DNA of 64,000 nt from Pelecanus crispus (lineage: Eukaryota > Chordata > Aves > Pelecaniformes > Pelecanidae), in the NCBI RefSeq assembly GCF_030463565.1, contig NC_134643.1, positions 3,234,001-3,298,000 of the forward strand, written 5' to 3'. The notes beneath the pieces are model-generated. The model had not been told where the DNA came from. It saw only the letters and a list, made by a program, of their open reading frames with translations, and did no database searches. Both the position numbers and the translations under genes were made by a program. Shown one piece after another: positions 12,642 to 25,499 of the stretch (position 1 is the stretch's first letter; each line of letters opens with the position of its first letter).

Positions 12642-15159
12642 ACTACTTCTAGTACCCAGAAATACTGGAGGTCATGGATTCATGTTCAGGAGTCCACATG
12701 TCCTCTTTGGATGAGGGAAGCAATGCTACGTGCAGGAAAGCTTTTAGCCTGATATCAGTCACCACCTGGAAGATGGGATTTGATCCAGAAAAATAGTTGG
12801 GCAATGGTTATTTACAAGCAAACGATTCCCAGTGAGGGATTGCACTGACCTTATAAACTGTGTGAGTGAACTTGTGGGCTCCTTCCCTCCCTTGGTGGAA
12901 TTAGCTCCATGCAATTCTTTGCAGTCCATTTCTTGTGGTCTGCATTTATACATATTTTAGTACATAAACATGCATTTAATGTCCCCTTTGAAATTATTTC
13001 CTGCCCATATTTAAAACTGCACATCATCCTAGGGCAGCAACTGGATGAAAAATAATTGAAACCATTAAGATCAGCTTTTCTTTCAAAGAAAAAAAAAAGT
13101 TGTTGCTGGAATGTGTCTTTTTCAAATTACACAGTCCCTGGGATGCCTCTACCATGGGTGTGTTTTAATACTGTAACAAAATTACAACCCATTGAGGTTT
13201 TCCAATGAGTTGTAATATTATATTTCTGACCACGCAGGGCCACAGAGACCCGGCAACATCTGACTTGCTGGCTTCAGCTCCAGGCTGCTTTCGGACATCA
13301 ATTATGCTCCTACGTTTCCCTTAGAATTGCAATTGGATCTGGGTCTCTTTCTCTCCGGTTTTCATCTTACCCAAGTGTAGCAATTATAACCCCTCGCTGT
13401 TCCTGATTTAACATGAAAAAGGTAGCTTCAAGTTGGCACTGGATAGAGTGAGGGCTGCGCACGGATACTGAATAAATTTTCGCTAAGTTAGGTGATTTCT
13501 TTTCCCTTTTTTAACAATTTTGTGAATCACCTGCATGATCTCAGGCAAGTCTGCATGAGATTTAACATGTTTGTGTTGATATTTTCTATGGGTGGAACTA
13601 GTGTGGTTAAATATGGGATTTTAAAAAATAAATCAATAGTCCAGGTTGATCTCACATTTGCACATTCCCAAACATTTTGAAATGATTAATTCTCTTCTTC
13701 TGGGGAGTTAATTCACTTGTACTGATATAGAGTACATTTCTGCTGGGTTAAATATTGTGTTTTTAGGGAGGGCTAACTTTGTATGTAAGCGTGGCTTTTC
13801 CCTCCTTCCTCACTTCCCCCCCGAAAAATAGTGGTACCAGAATAACATTGCAAAACTAAAGATGCTGAACTCGGTGCTGGCTAGCAGTTTGGCTAAGCCC
13901 ACGCATGAGACGCTACAGAAATCCTGGCCATGGCATTGGTAGCAACTCTGGGACCTCCCCTCCAGATCCATTTGTTGGGCAACACTTCGGAATGGAGTGT
14001 GTTTCCCCATTGATGAGCATTTCTAGGACTCCCACCAGCTTTTTGTCCACAGTGAAAGACCGGGTGGTCATTTCCCACTGAACCCCTGGCCTTCAGCCGT
14101 ACCAGAAATTGCCACGCTCAGCCATGTATGTGAACTCATCCCCACTGCTCGCTCCTGATGCTGCCTTTCTGTTTAATTACAGATGTTTCTGCTCCTTGTA
14201 AGCATGGATCCTAATTAGATGTAAGTGGCAAAGAAAGCAAGCGTAAGAGCTGATGTGAGCTGCTGCTTGAGAAATACAGCTTGGAATAAAAGAAATTGGG
14301 GTCATCACCTGACTACACTTCTTTAATGCTGGTTGTTGATTAGCTTGTGTTTACATGAGTGGCTACAGCTCCTGCCTGCATGGGAGGTTTGCAGGTCCTC
14401 ATCAATGACAAGCAGCAATGAGTGCCGGGCAGTGGGCATCTCCTGATGTATTTATAAATTCACAGGTTTTAATTGTCTGGAGGAGCTTCAAGACTCTTGG
14501 TAGTGGGAGAAATATTAATGTTTGTAACATGCCTCCATATTAGTATGACCTTATGGGGGAAACTGAGGCACAGCCAGGGTGAAGCAATAATAAAAGCAGA
14601 GCCTAAATCAAGCAAATGTGTGCTTTAGGTATTGTGCATTGTCCCCAGAACAATGGACAGATGGTTTTGATGCTCAGCTCAACCTAACTCCTTCATAGGA
14701 CAGGGTACTGCAGAAATGTCTTTTATCTCCTGCAGTCATATATCCTGGTGGACATTTCAGAATTGTGTCCTGCCATATTTTTGCAGAATCTGCTCACAAA
14801 CTTGTTTCCCCCTGACTCTTGCTGCTGCTGCTGCACTAGAGTGAGACACAAAGCTATGTCTAGGCTCCTTTGGCAGGTTACTTCAGAAGACCATGACTGC
14901 AGAATGGCATATAAGTAAAAATCACCCTTGGTGACTCAAGCAGAACATCTTCACTCTCTTCACTTGCATGGACCGCGAGCAAAGAGAAGCTCCTTTTCTC
15001 TGGGTGCATAATCTGAGGTATGGCATTGCAGGATATGCTTTGATGACATGCTTTGGTTCCCCCCAGAAAAGCAGAAACCAGCTGTGCCATTACACTGCTT
15101 GAAAGCAAGGCTGTGGAAATCCTTACTAAGAACAGTCGAAATGCAAGAAGTTTGTGATG
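12642..15159. other. Intergenic stretch, no gene recognised
   Basis: About 2.5 kb of moderately AT-rich DNA without a recognisable gene. Short open frames such as 13810-14010 and 13893-14078 on the - strand overlap in different frames and have no family resemblance. No long tandem repeat is present. The right end merges into degraded LINE sequence, so the boundary near 15160 is approximate. Confidence 0.5.
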
Positions 15160-15350
15160 GCTCAGCGACAAGATCAGGGACATTACGGGCTGGATTAGTA
15201 GACAACTGGATGTGCAAATGGCTGATTGAATGGCTGGACTCGAAGGGCAGTGGCTAACGGCTTGCACTCTGCCTGGAGGCTGGTGACCAGCAGAGTACCA
15301 GTGATTCATCCTGTTTAACATCTTTACCAATGAGGTGGAGGAGACAGAGC
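15160..15350 (+). mobile_element. Degenerate CR1-type reverse transcriptase fragment (sense)
   Basis: Read on the + strand with stops and frameshifts, this follows the part of CR1 ORF2 just after the reverse-transcriptase core: a GWISRQLDVQ-like stretch, then a SAWRPVTSGVP-like stretch, then LFNIF-N. The nucleotide sequence also follows CR1, for example CCTGGAGGCTGGTGACCAG and CCTGTTTAACATCTTTACCA. The segment that should encode the PQGSVLGP turn is missing, consistent with a small deletion. It lies in the opposite orientation to the next CR1 piece, about 100 bases downstream. Limits are approximate. Confidence 0.72.
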
Positions 15351-15455
15351 CCACCAAGCCATGGGGAGACAGGAGCTGTGCCTACACCACAGAGTGAGCC
15401 CTGGTGCAGGAAGTTCTCAGCTGGCTCTGTTTGAGCTGGCACGTCTTCCAGCAGG

Positions 15456-16680
15456 TTAAGAGAAACTTATGTTGGAAGGGATCTCTGGAGGCTTCTGGGC
15501 CAACCCCTGTTCAAAGCAGGGACAATTCCGAACTTAGATCAGGTTGCTCAGGATCTTGTCCAGTCAAGTCTTGTAAAATTCCAATGATGAACATTCAATA
15601 ACCTTTGGGCGCCTGCCCCGTGCTCAGTCACTCTCTGAAGATTTTTTTCCTTACACACAACTGGACGTTTCCTTGTTGCATTTGTGACCACTGCCTCTTG
15701 TTCTTTCACTGTGGATCCATGAAAAGAGACTGGCTCTGTTTTCCCTGCAACCTCCCTTTGGGTAGGGGGGAGTCAGCAATTAGATCTGTCAGTTGCCTTC
15801 TCTTCTTATGGCAGGAGAAATGCAGCTCTCCAGGTCTCCTGGTATGTTGTGTGCTCCAGCCCTCTGCAATTTTGGTAGACCTCCATTAGATTTGCTCCAT
15901 TGATTTGATATTTTCATTGTACTGGGAGATTCAAAGCTGGGCACAGTGCTCCAGATATTGTCTCAGAGTGCTCAGTAGAGGGAATAACCACTTTTCTTGA
16001 CTAGCTGGCAATGCTCTTGCTAAGACAGCCCAGAATGTTCTTAGCCTTCAACAGCTGAAGGGCACACAGCTAATGTAAGGTCAACTTGCTGTCCATCAGA
16101 AGTCAGATTTTTTTTCTGCAGATCCCGCAGCCAGCCAGTTCCCAGCATGTCATGGTACAAAGGGTTGTCCCAGATTCAGGATTTAGCATTTGTCTTTGTT
16201 GAACCTCATGAGGTTCCTGTAGGCCCATTCCTCCAGCCTGTCAAAATCCCTGTAAATTACAGCCTTGTCCTTCAATTTGCTCCATGAGTTTGGTGTCACC
16301 TGCAACTTGTTAGGTTGCTTTCTGGCCTGGTGTCCAGGTCACTGATGAACCTGGTATTGACCCCTGAGGAACACTGTATGTAAGTAGCCACCAATAATCG
16401 AGGCCAAAGGCTCAGTCAGTTTTTCAGCCACTTTCAGGTAGTTCACCCAGCCCTTCCACATCTCCCCTGTTTCTCTATGGAGTGGCTGTAGGAAAGCCCA
16501 TTAAAGACCTTACTAAAGCAAGGAAAACAATGTTCCTTGCTCTCCCCTTCTCCACAGAACCAGTCAAACCATGACAGAAAGCAATTGGGTTAGTCAGGCA
16601 TGGTTTGCCCTTGGTAAATCTGTGCTAACTCTTCCCAGCCACCTTGTCCTATGCCTGTGGAAATGGCTTCCTACTGTAGT
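15456..16680 (-). mobile_element. Long degraded CR1 LINE copy (reverse)
   Basis: Roughly 1.2 kb matches CR1 read antisense in the expected order. It starts with GTTGGAAGGGATCTCTGGAGG and CAAAGCAGGGACAATTC-like 3' sequence. Next come GCTCCAGATATTGTCTCAGAGTGC (tail of ORF2), TTGTTGAACCTCATGAGGTTCC and TTGACCCCTGAGGAACAC (complementing the SGVPQGS region). Last is GTCAGGCATGGTTTGCCCTTGG (complementing the HGF-KGKSCL region). Many substitutions, stops and indels make it a non-functional, fairly old copy. The terminal ATTCTATG tail is not recognisable. Both limits are approximate, and the subfamily is not resolved. Confidence 0.85.
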
Positions 16681-17991
16681 CAGCCTGGAGCTGCTCAAGG
16701 TCTGGAAGTTATCACTGGCAGCGCATCACTACCAGAAGACATGAGGTTGTGCAAGAAAGAGCCAATGCAGCTGTAACGGAGCTACTCCATTCAGGACTTC
16801 TCTGCGGTGTAGGTGTGACTCAAGAGACACCTGTGGCAGAGCTGGGACTGAAGCCACTTCTCCAAGCCTTGATTCACCAGGAACCATTGGACAGTGACTT
16901 TCACTGATCGTGACTTTCACCGAAATCAACAAGCCTCCAGGGAGATAAGAGTCCGCCTGAGAAGAACAGCTTGCAAAAGGAAGGCTTTGATGAGAAAGAG
17001 AAAATGAGCCAAGCTAACAAAGAATTAATTGTTACTAGCACAAAAAACCAAACCAAACAAACTAAAAAAGTCTGTTGATTTCTGTAGCTGAGGTTTGTGT
17101 ACTGCCACAAGCACAAGTTAAGAATCATTGTTGCATACAGAAATGGACGTTGTGTGGGTTTCTATCTATGCAATAGTCATAATTTTAAAAAATTTATTGA
17201 TTTTATAATTAAGGAACTCTGCAATACATAAAGTTAAAAGCCATGCAAACATATACACAGAGACCACATAAAGATAAACAAACATTCAGATTTAACACAA
17301 CATAAGTGCAATAATCACCCATAAATGTAGTAATCGCCAACTGTTTAATATAGATCAGTAGCAAACAAAAGAATAGATGGAATGGAAATTATTATTTGTA
17401 CTAGAGGAGCTGTAGAGGCCACAACCAAGAACACATCTTTGTTATGCCAGGCAGCACCCACATACGTAATGAGAAGCAGCCCTTCACGCAAACAGCTCCC
17501 AAAGTAAGACCAGACTCAAGAGCAGCAGCAGTGGAAGTAGAGATATGCTCCCATCTCAAGGTCACCAGCCTGCCAGGGCAAAGCTGAGCCATCCTGATCT
17601 CCACATCCATCTCCACCACACAGCTTACGAATGAGATTAAACTGGCAGATGGTTTTATTTCAGGTACAATAAAATTTCTTCCTGGGCTGTTTTGGCAATG
17701 GTAGAAGTACTTTTTCAGCCTGTGACTGTGGAAGACCTGAGTTCACGGACCGCCCAGCCACAGGGACACCAGTGTGTGGGAGAGCCTCTCCATCTCTCTT
17801 TCGATGCTTTTCTGCTCTTTAGGAATCACAAAATGTTCACTGAGCAGGAACTGTGAACAAGGTGTCCCAACAAGAAGCTCACAGGGTCATTTTTCTTGTG
17901 CTACATCAGTGACAGAGTAAGATTCATCTCCTTTAACCAGAGATGTTTATATTTAAGATACTCAATCAGAGCCTCCTTTGATGCTCAGCAG

Positions 17992-18017
17992 AAAAAAAAA
18001 AAAAAAAAAAAAAAAAA
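17992..18017 (+). repeat. Poly(A) tract, 26 A
   Basis: An uninterrupted adenine run. The upstream sequence has no AATAAA at 10-30 bases and no gene similarity I recognise, so a retropseudogene tail is not established. Confidence 0.9.
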
Positions 18018-18399
18018 TTAGACCTTTTTAGCCTTTTGGGGGATATTCAGACATTTTATCCCAGGCATGACAGCCCCTGAGTGTCGGCTGAGGGCTATCT
18101 GCAGCAGAGTGCTGCCTGAGCGGGGTGCCAAGGATGACCATCTTGTAGGTGTCCCGAATCCAAACCCTCTCTCCTCCCAGCTGCAGCAGGGATTTGGAGA
18201 GCGCTCTCCCACCTGTCAGGGGAGCATCACAAGGGGCTGCAGGAGGGATGGGGAGTAGGACAGACTTTGCCTCGGTCACCATCTTTTTCATTTGACCATT
18301 CTTTCTTTCTGCTGCATGGTGCATTTTCTCTGCAAGATGCTGCCTGTTGCATCTTTAGCATTATCCTCTGACGAGTCTTTCATGGTTTCTCAAGCTCCT

Positions 18400-18720
18400 T
18401 GAAAAGAATGGAGGTTAATTTATCACCTTAAATTAGTGCAGGATCTTAAAGCCATAAGAAAAAAATGTATTGTATTTCTCCTGCTGCTCACCCTCTCTGC
18501 TTCTGCTTTAGGGAGGGCTGTGATCCCAGGACATGCAGAATATATTGAGTTTCATGTTATATAATTCCCCCAACCATAGATAGATTTTTCAGAAATAAAG
18601 TCAACTCCTGTAGCTTTTTAATTAGATGTTAAAAGCCCTTCATTTAAGAGCTATAAATCACTGAGAGGCCTTTAAATTTCTATAATGCCTTATGCCTGGC
18701 ATGTACCATTTGCAATTGCA
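18400..18720. promoter_or_regulatory. AT-rich block, candidate conserved non-coding element
   Basis: This is an AT-rich, non-repetitive stretch with several TTAAT/AATTA cores (for example AATTTATCACC near 18417 and TTTTTAATTAGATG near 18616) and no open frame of note. Its texture resembles the deeply conserved enhancers that flank developmental guidance genes. This is inference from composition only, since no alignment was possible. Confidence 0.25.
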
Positions 18721-19619
18721 TGTTCATTTGGCTGAAGTGGTAAGAGACAGGTACCTCCAAATATTGGCCATCAGCCATTGATCTCCTACAAGGTAAAGGA
18801 TAATAGGGAGGGAGTGAAAGCAGCACCTAAATGTACTGGCAGGACAACCCCTGAGGATTAGGGCTTGTGTCCTGGAGGAAATTGTATTTCTTTAGTTGTC
18901 CTTGTACAGCAAGTCCATCAGGAAAGCTGTAGAAGGATTAAAACATAATTTTAGCTGTGTGGCTTTATCCTGCTCCTTTCTGTAACTCCTGTGTTGGGTA
19001 AAGGCAGGGCTGTCGTATCTGCAGGGCTGGTGATGCTGCCAAGAGTCCTGCATGGTCCAGACCTGCTGCCCTAGAGAAGGTCCTCACCAAATTCAGCTCC
19101 TGTACCAAAATGCTTCCAGTTCCAGCAGGCACAGCTGACCCTGGGCTGGAGCAGAGCATGGATGCAGAACATCCAGGATAGATCCATATTCAATGAAGAA
19201 CACACCTGAGGGTCCCCATGGCTTTGCCTCTTTCAGCTAAGCCCCATCTGATGCTCTTGAACCTCTTCTGCTGATTCACCCTGCCATGAATCTGTTCCTG
19301 ATGCTCTGGTCTGCATGTGGGAGATGGCCAAACACGCATACATCCTCTCTGGGCATGAAGACTTATACATCCAGGATCCAGTCCTACTGTGTGCATGTAG
19401 CATATCTAGCCTGTGCAAGAGCACTGGGTGAGGGGCATGCCAGGAAGGTGCTTGCAAAATATAACGCTGTTTTGGAACGTCCCAAAAACCCCATGCTTGG
19501 TCTGTAAGAGCATACAACGCTGCTTTTTGCACCAGTCGAATGAATGAAGCAGGGCTCACCTCTTTCGCTGATCCTCTGCTGCAGGTGAATGTAATACAAT
19601 GTCTCAAAACGTGGCAAGG

Positions 19620-20120
19620 AATTTAATTATTTGGAAATGATGTGAAGGAAGGGAGGGTCAAACCTACAGGATAATTTATTCATTACTAATATTTCCAGCG
19701 GCTGTGATTGAGGTGCTCTTTTAATTGTCCGAGACACTCCAAAAAACAGCTTTTCTAATAATGGCTTCGAAAGTAACTGTCATTCAGCTGTACAAACCTC
19801 TATCAAAGTTTGCTTTTGACTGGCTGATGGTATCACCCACTGCCTTGACTTTATTTTAGCTTATTAAAATTGATCCTAAACAAACCTGATATGCCCCAAA
19901 TTATTTTCCTTAAATTAATTTGAATGCAATTTGTTCTCAGCTAGATTTGCTGCCATGTTGAATCTTGCAGTGCAAACACAAGTTTGTTGGGTCACTCTAA
20001 TTAATTTGATTTTGTATCTCAGCCCTCCTACCCATCACCGGCACTAAATGGAATTATTTAGAAATAACAGAGATAATGCTGGCAAAATAATATGCTGTGA
20101 CAGGACGAAGGTTTGCTTCT
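19620..20120. promoter_or_regulatory. AT-rich block with ATTAAT cores, candidate enhancer
   Basis: About 500 bases of non-repetitive AT-rich sequence with TTAAATTAATTTG near 19910, TCTAATTAATTTG near 19997, GAATTATTTAGAAATAAC near 20051 and TTTAATTATTTGGAAATGAT near 19621. Clusters of homeodomain-type cores with few simple repeats are typical of vertebrate developmental enhancers. No conservation data are available here, so this is a compositional guess. Confidence 0.3.
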
Positions 20121-20372
20121 TTAGGGGAAAAAAAAAATACACAACATGTTGAGGTGGTTTATTTTTGATTAAATGCTTCTGCTTTGCCTCAGCATTTATC
20201 TTTCAGAGACAGCTCCAGATCAGACAAAATGCATTACTCCATTAAAATTATCTCTCTGTACATTTGAGTGGGGCCCTGCAGATAATAAAGGGTTACAACA
20301 TGCGTGGCCAGCTTACACCTCCAGCGGCTTTTATTTCTTTGGTGGGGATATGCACAAAAGGTGTTAGGAGGC

Positions 20373-20391
20373 GGGGAGGGAGGGGGCAGGG
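20373..20391 (+). other. G-quadruplex-capable motif
   Basis: Four G runs of 4, 3, 5 and 3 residues are separated by loops of one or two bases, which satisfies the usual G4 pattern on the + strand. It is isolated from any recognised gene. Confidence 0.6.
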
Positions 20392-23300
20392 ATGCTGCTG
20401 CCAAGTTGCTTGGGTGAGAAGTCAAATGGCTTCAAAGAGATGGAGTGGAGCTATTTAATTCAAAGGCCCTACCGGAGACATCAGTGCCAGGAGCTGTACA
20501 AAATGACCCGGGTTTAAAGAGATAATGTTGGGTCATTTTATTCAAAGGCCTTGTCTGAAGTGCTGAGCAACTTCACAATGCGAGATAGCTCCTGCATCCG
20601 GAGAGCTTTGTCTTGGTGAAAACAGAAATGGGAAAGAAGTAGGTGTTGCAGTTGCAGATGATCAGAAACATGGGAGGGATGTGGATGAACAGACTCCTGA
20701 AAGGAGCACGTGATGGTTTGGGAAAGAGGTGGAAGATAACTGAAATAAACAGGGCTGCAAGCAAGATCTCTCGTGCCCCTTTTTGCTGCGCCTGAATGAA
20801 GGAGATCTTCCTGTGAAGTCGGAAGGGAGCAAACCTAAAAAGGTGTTTTCTTCCAGCTGATTTCCATGGAACCTAGATAGCCTGCAGAGCTCATTGCCAG
20901 AGAGAGCAGAGAGATGGAGATCTCAGTGTGATTCGAAAACTAAATAAATATTGGTGATGGGAACATCCACAGGAGTGACAGGGAAAGTATGAGGGTGTTC
21001 CCCTATAGAGGGGAAACCTCTTGTCCCAGATTTTGCTTATGTGAGTGTGGGCAGTAGCTCCAAGCATCCTCAGTGGCTACAGTCAAAGGCTGAATTTCAG
21101 TCTTCACAGATCAGATCATTATCCCAATTTGCTTGGAAATTTCTATATGCTCAGAGATGAAAGGAGGTCTAAAAACTTAGTTTTAGAAGAAAAAAACATT
21201 AGAATTTGCACTCCTGAGTTGTTGCACCATTAGTTTACAGCACTGCAAAGGGGTCACAGCTCTTCGAAGCTGCCCTCCAGCGTGGTCTGTATTCACCACA
21301 GATGAATCTGCCTGGTCAGGATAACAAGAAAGTAAATCATTGGCTATTTTGTACAGGTCTGACCGGTAAACAAAGCAGAGAAAGCAGCTGTCCTCTTTTT
21401 ACACATGTATATGTATAGTTTTTTGAAGCTTTTAAGAAGAGCTGGTTGAATAAGCCCCACTTGAGCTTTACAGAGGACACACTCTTGTGAACAGGGGAGC
21501 ATTTTAAGGGGTGCTGCATAAAGGGTTGAGCACCATCGTTCTGTCTGTAAACACAGGGTACCGGACTGACCGTGTACCGACTATTTAACAAGTGATATTT
21601 TTCATCGGCGAAACAGCTTTCGCTTCCCCTTCCCGTTTCTCTTTCTTCAGTCACCCTGCTCCACTCCCTCCCGTTTTCTGTCATTTCTCCTTCTGTTCTT
21701 CCTCTCTGGTACCATGGTGATGAAGCTGACATATAAGAATAGCTATTCTTCACTGGGGTTCCCGCAACATCCCTAGATGAGCTTATGCTTCTCCCCCTCT
21801 CTGTCTCCCACGTTCACTAAGTGGGTAACTCTACGTGTGCTGCCAACCCCACATGCTAAAAAATATGGGCTAGCCTTCCCCCTCCCCCCTCCCTCCTATT
21901 TCCATGCAATTGGCTTAAAAATCATGAGTTGAAACAAAAAAAAAATCATAAATGTTGGGCTTGGTTTGCTTCTTTCTCTGTTTTTTCTTTTAGCCTGGTG
22001 TTCTAACAAAGCCAACCTTTTGCCACCGTGCTATCTACCGGTGCCCACTGCTGATTTCATTTGACAGGCAGCGAGATGATCTTGTTTCTAAAAGTTTTGT
22101 GGAAGTAGGTGGCTGGGTAGATGTTCTCCGAGTGAGGAAAATGCCAAAGCTACATAGGAAAGAGGCTTTATAAATACCGCCTATTCAGAAGTAGCCGTGA
22201 TTGACATCCGCAATTAGCTGCGAGATTTGGTGGGCTGTAAAGTGTATTTTGCATTTCCTTTTCCCGCTATCCGAGGGAGGCAAACTTCCCAAAACAGCTT
22301 TCCAGATTTATTACCAATTGCAAGGGCTGGGCAGTTCTGGGTCTTCCTGGAAAAATCCCTGCAGGTCCAGCCCAGCTCCTATCCTCCCTTCTGCATTTGT
22401 GGTACCCGCTGGAGCATCACCCACGAGCTGCATCACAGCAGTGAGTCTGACCCAGGCTCTCAAATCCCAAATTAAAGCCCTAATCTCTGGATTAGGCCCT
22501 TCCCCTCTTTAGGCTGTCCTATTTTCTTTTGGATTTCTTCTAATTTGAGCGCTGCTTCTCCTTAGCCGAATCCAGCAGCCCCTTTCAATGCTGCGTGCCT
22601 CCAGTGTTGGCATCCAGCCTTCCCCTCTCCTTCCAGACAGTCTCCAGCTCCTCCTGCATGCCCCTGGCCCGCTTTCCTCTGCCTCTCTACCCATTTCTCC
22701 TTCTCATCCCTTCACCTCCAAACCTCCCCGCTCCTTATCTCCACCCGGTGTTCTCCAGCCCTCCCAAGCAAGGATTGATTGCTCTTCCCACTTGCATTGT
22801 CCTCTGAAATGAAAAAACAATGAATTTGTCCGACTTTCTCTGGTTGTATCTTATCGCTCCACCTGCCTGCTTCCAATATTATTCCCTTTCGCCCTTCTCC
22901 TGCGTTTGAAGTAGCCCCTCTCAGGCGTCCCCTCATTTAATTCGACAGCCCCAGCCTGTTTTATACTCTCCTTATCATTATGGCCTGACTGCTCCCCTGG
23001 CTCTCATTTCACCCTGCCTCCGTCCATCTGCCCCTCTTCCGTGGCCATCCCCCTTCTGTTTTGTTTGGACAAATGACAGCCTGGGTGTGACCAGCAGCGA
23101 TAATGGTCGACAAATATTTGAAGGGAGAAGGAGAAAAATTGTTCATTGGGGAGTTTCAAGGGGGAGGGCAGGGGGTGAGTGGAGGGACGGCTCCTGATTT
23201 GGTGGGGGGAGGCTGGGACAGGGAGAGGGCAGATGGGTTGGGAAGATGTGCAGATGATGCTGTCGGCCTGAGTACATCATAAATCCCCTCTGGGTAGACA

Positions 23301-25499
23301 GGGGATGTGGAATGAGCATCTCTCTCATCCCTGGGTCTGCTGGGAAGGACAGGCTCTACCTGGCAGAGGCACCTTGCTGGCAAGGTTGAGACAGGGAGGG
23401 ATGAACTGGAGCAGGGGGACAGAGGGGATGGGACAGGAGGCAAGGGTATTGAAATTACAACAAAGAGGGGAAATTTGGGCTGAATAACTCTGGAAAGCTT
23501 CCTGTAACTCTACTGAGGTTTGTAACCTAATGTTTGAATCCAGATGCTAGCATGGACTGGCGTTTATACTGATGGGAAGCAGTTTATACGGATGGGAAGG
23601 AGCCCTGGCGATAAAGCCAAGGAAGGGGACAGTCAAACCCTTCAGGTCTGTGGCTCCTGCCATTTTCTGGGTTTGTTTCCTGGGACAATGTGAAAGGAGA
23701 ATTTGCTTGCCTCAGAAAATATCCAAACAAGTGGTAAAAAACATGAAGGCAAGCCTCACGTCTGGTTGACACTGCATCGTAGCTGCTAAAGGGCTAGAAG
23801 TGGGAGATGTTAGATAACAGATGCAAACGTTTTTTAATACATGTCCTACCAAGAAATCTGCCAAAAAAAAGTATACCTGCAAGGACTGGCAGGGAAGTCA
23901 AGGGAGTTGCCAGAAGCTGTGCAGCAAATCAGTGGCAGAGGAGAAAGGGCACCTTGTACAGCTCTGCTCCATACCAGGACACTCCGGGTTTCCCAGATAA
24001 ACCAATGTGCAAATCCCCAAGATTCCAAAGACACACTGGAGCAGGCACAAATGGAGGATGGCTTGGACAGATCCTCTCAAGGGCTTTTTCTCCACCTGTC
24101 ATCAGAAATTGCTTGCAAAGAGGCTCAGACCAAAGAGGAGGGCAGTGGCTGGCGACCAAGCGACATAATCCTGCTCTTCCCTGCAGACTTCTCTTACAGT
24201 TTTTTTTTTTTTTGTAACACTTTTGTCTCATTTTCTGTCAACATAACCCTTCCTGAAGCTGGTAAAACTGCCAAAAACAGGTAGTGCCCCATCCTCGGCA
24301 GCCAGCACCCAGACTGAGAACTGTCCTTCGGGGCAGAGCTCATGCAGTCCCTCCCCAGGGTGTCAGGAGAGACAACGCAGAGCCCTGGGCCAGCTTCAAA
24401 ACAGCTCGCAATGAGTTTTTCCACCCTCCAAAAGCATGATAAAGACATCCTTTGTCAACGGCGGGGACAGCGGCAGCTACCCAAGAGAGGCCAATTTTCT
24501 TTCGGGTCTCAGCAGAGAGGGGCAAGTTGTTTAAACCTCCAGCACCTGAAAGACTGGAGGGCAGAAGGGGGTGAAAAAGAAACCTGGAGGAAGAAGCTCA
24601 TAAGCTAGTAGCCCTCTCCCCAGGCTTTTTTTAAAAAGATTTTTAGCCAGTTTTAGGGATTTCCAGAGCTGCCACCAAGCGCGGTCGCTGCAGGTGGCGC
24701 TGCAATGTAGGTTTTTGGCGGTGCCTGCGCTCGACACGAGCCCGAAGCTGGAAAAACCAGCTCCAGCTTTTAGCAACTTAAACATAGGGTTGGTTTAACA
24801 AACTTGTAAAATGGCAGGGGAAAAATAATAAAAAAAAACCCCACCCCCACCCCAATTTCTTAGATTCCCCCTTCTCTTTTTGTCTTTCTCTTTTTTTTTT
24901 TTTTTTTAAATTGCCTCCCCCGCATTGTTACTGGAATCTTAAAGCGTGCAGATGTACGTCCTCAGAAAAATAGGTGTTTTCTGTTCTTTGGCTGTTGTTG
25001 GAAGTGATTCCTGTGCGTAGCTCGGATAACAAGGCACGAAATGAAAGGATGCGTGCGCTGTTCGCCACCGTCCCGCTGGCCGGCGGGGAAGGAACCGCAG
25101 AGGGCTGCAGCGATGCTGGTGGCATCCAGGACTTCACAAGCAATGGGGACCAAAAGGGGTGTTCTGGGGCAGCGGGGGGAAATCGGGCATGGGAGGTTGC
25201 TTGGATGGAGCCAGCATGATTTTGCCTCTTCCCGGATGATGCTGAGAGCGGCTTTGGTGCTGTTTGGTGCTGAGCCCCGGTGGGTTTTCCCCCGGGAGCG
25301 GAGCAGTTAGGGTGCCCAGCGCCTCTCCGGAGGGACCCATGATCTCTGCTGTCATCGCAGCCGGGAGCAAAATATCCACTTGATGACAACAGGGTGAGCC
25401 TGAGCCCTCCTTGTCCGTGGGCCCTTTTACTGCAGCTATTCACAGGTCAGGGAAGGTCATTTGGGTTTTCCAGCCCTAACCCTTTTCCGCCCCCACTGC

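Noticed and set aside
14878..15357. 159-codon open frame on the minus strand
   Set aside because: Its right part is antisense to a degenerate CR1 reverse-transcriptase fragment, and the rest resembles no protein.
17992..18017. Possible retrocopy ending in a poly(A) tail
   Set aside because: The upstream 300 bases match no gene I recognise and contain no polyadenylation signal at the expected distance.
23807..24284. Overlapping 136- and 147-codon plus-strand frames
   Set aside because: They occupy two frames of the same DNA, with further open frames on the opposite strand, and show no conserved motif. A T-run truncates or distorts both ends.
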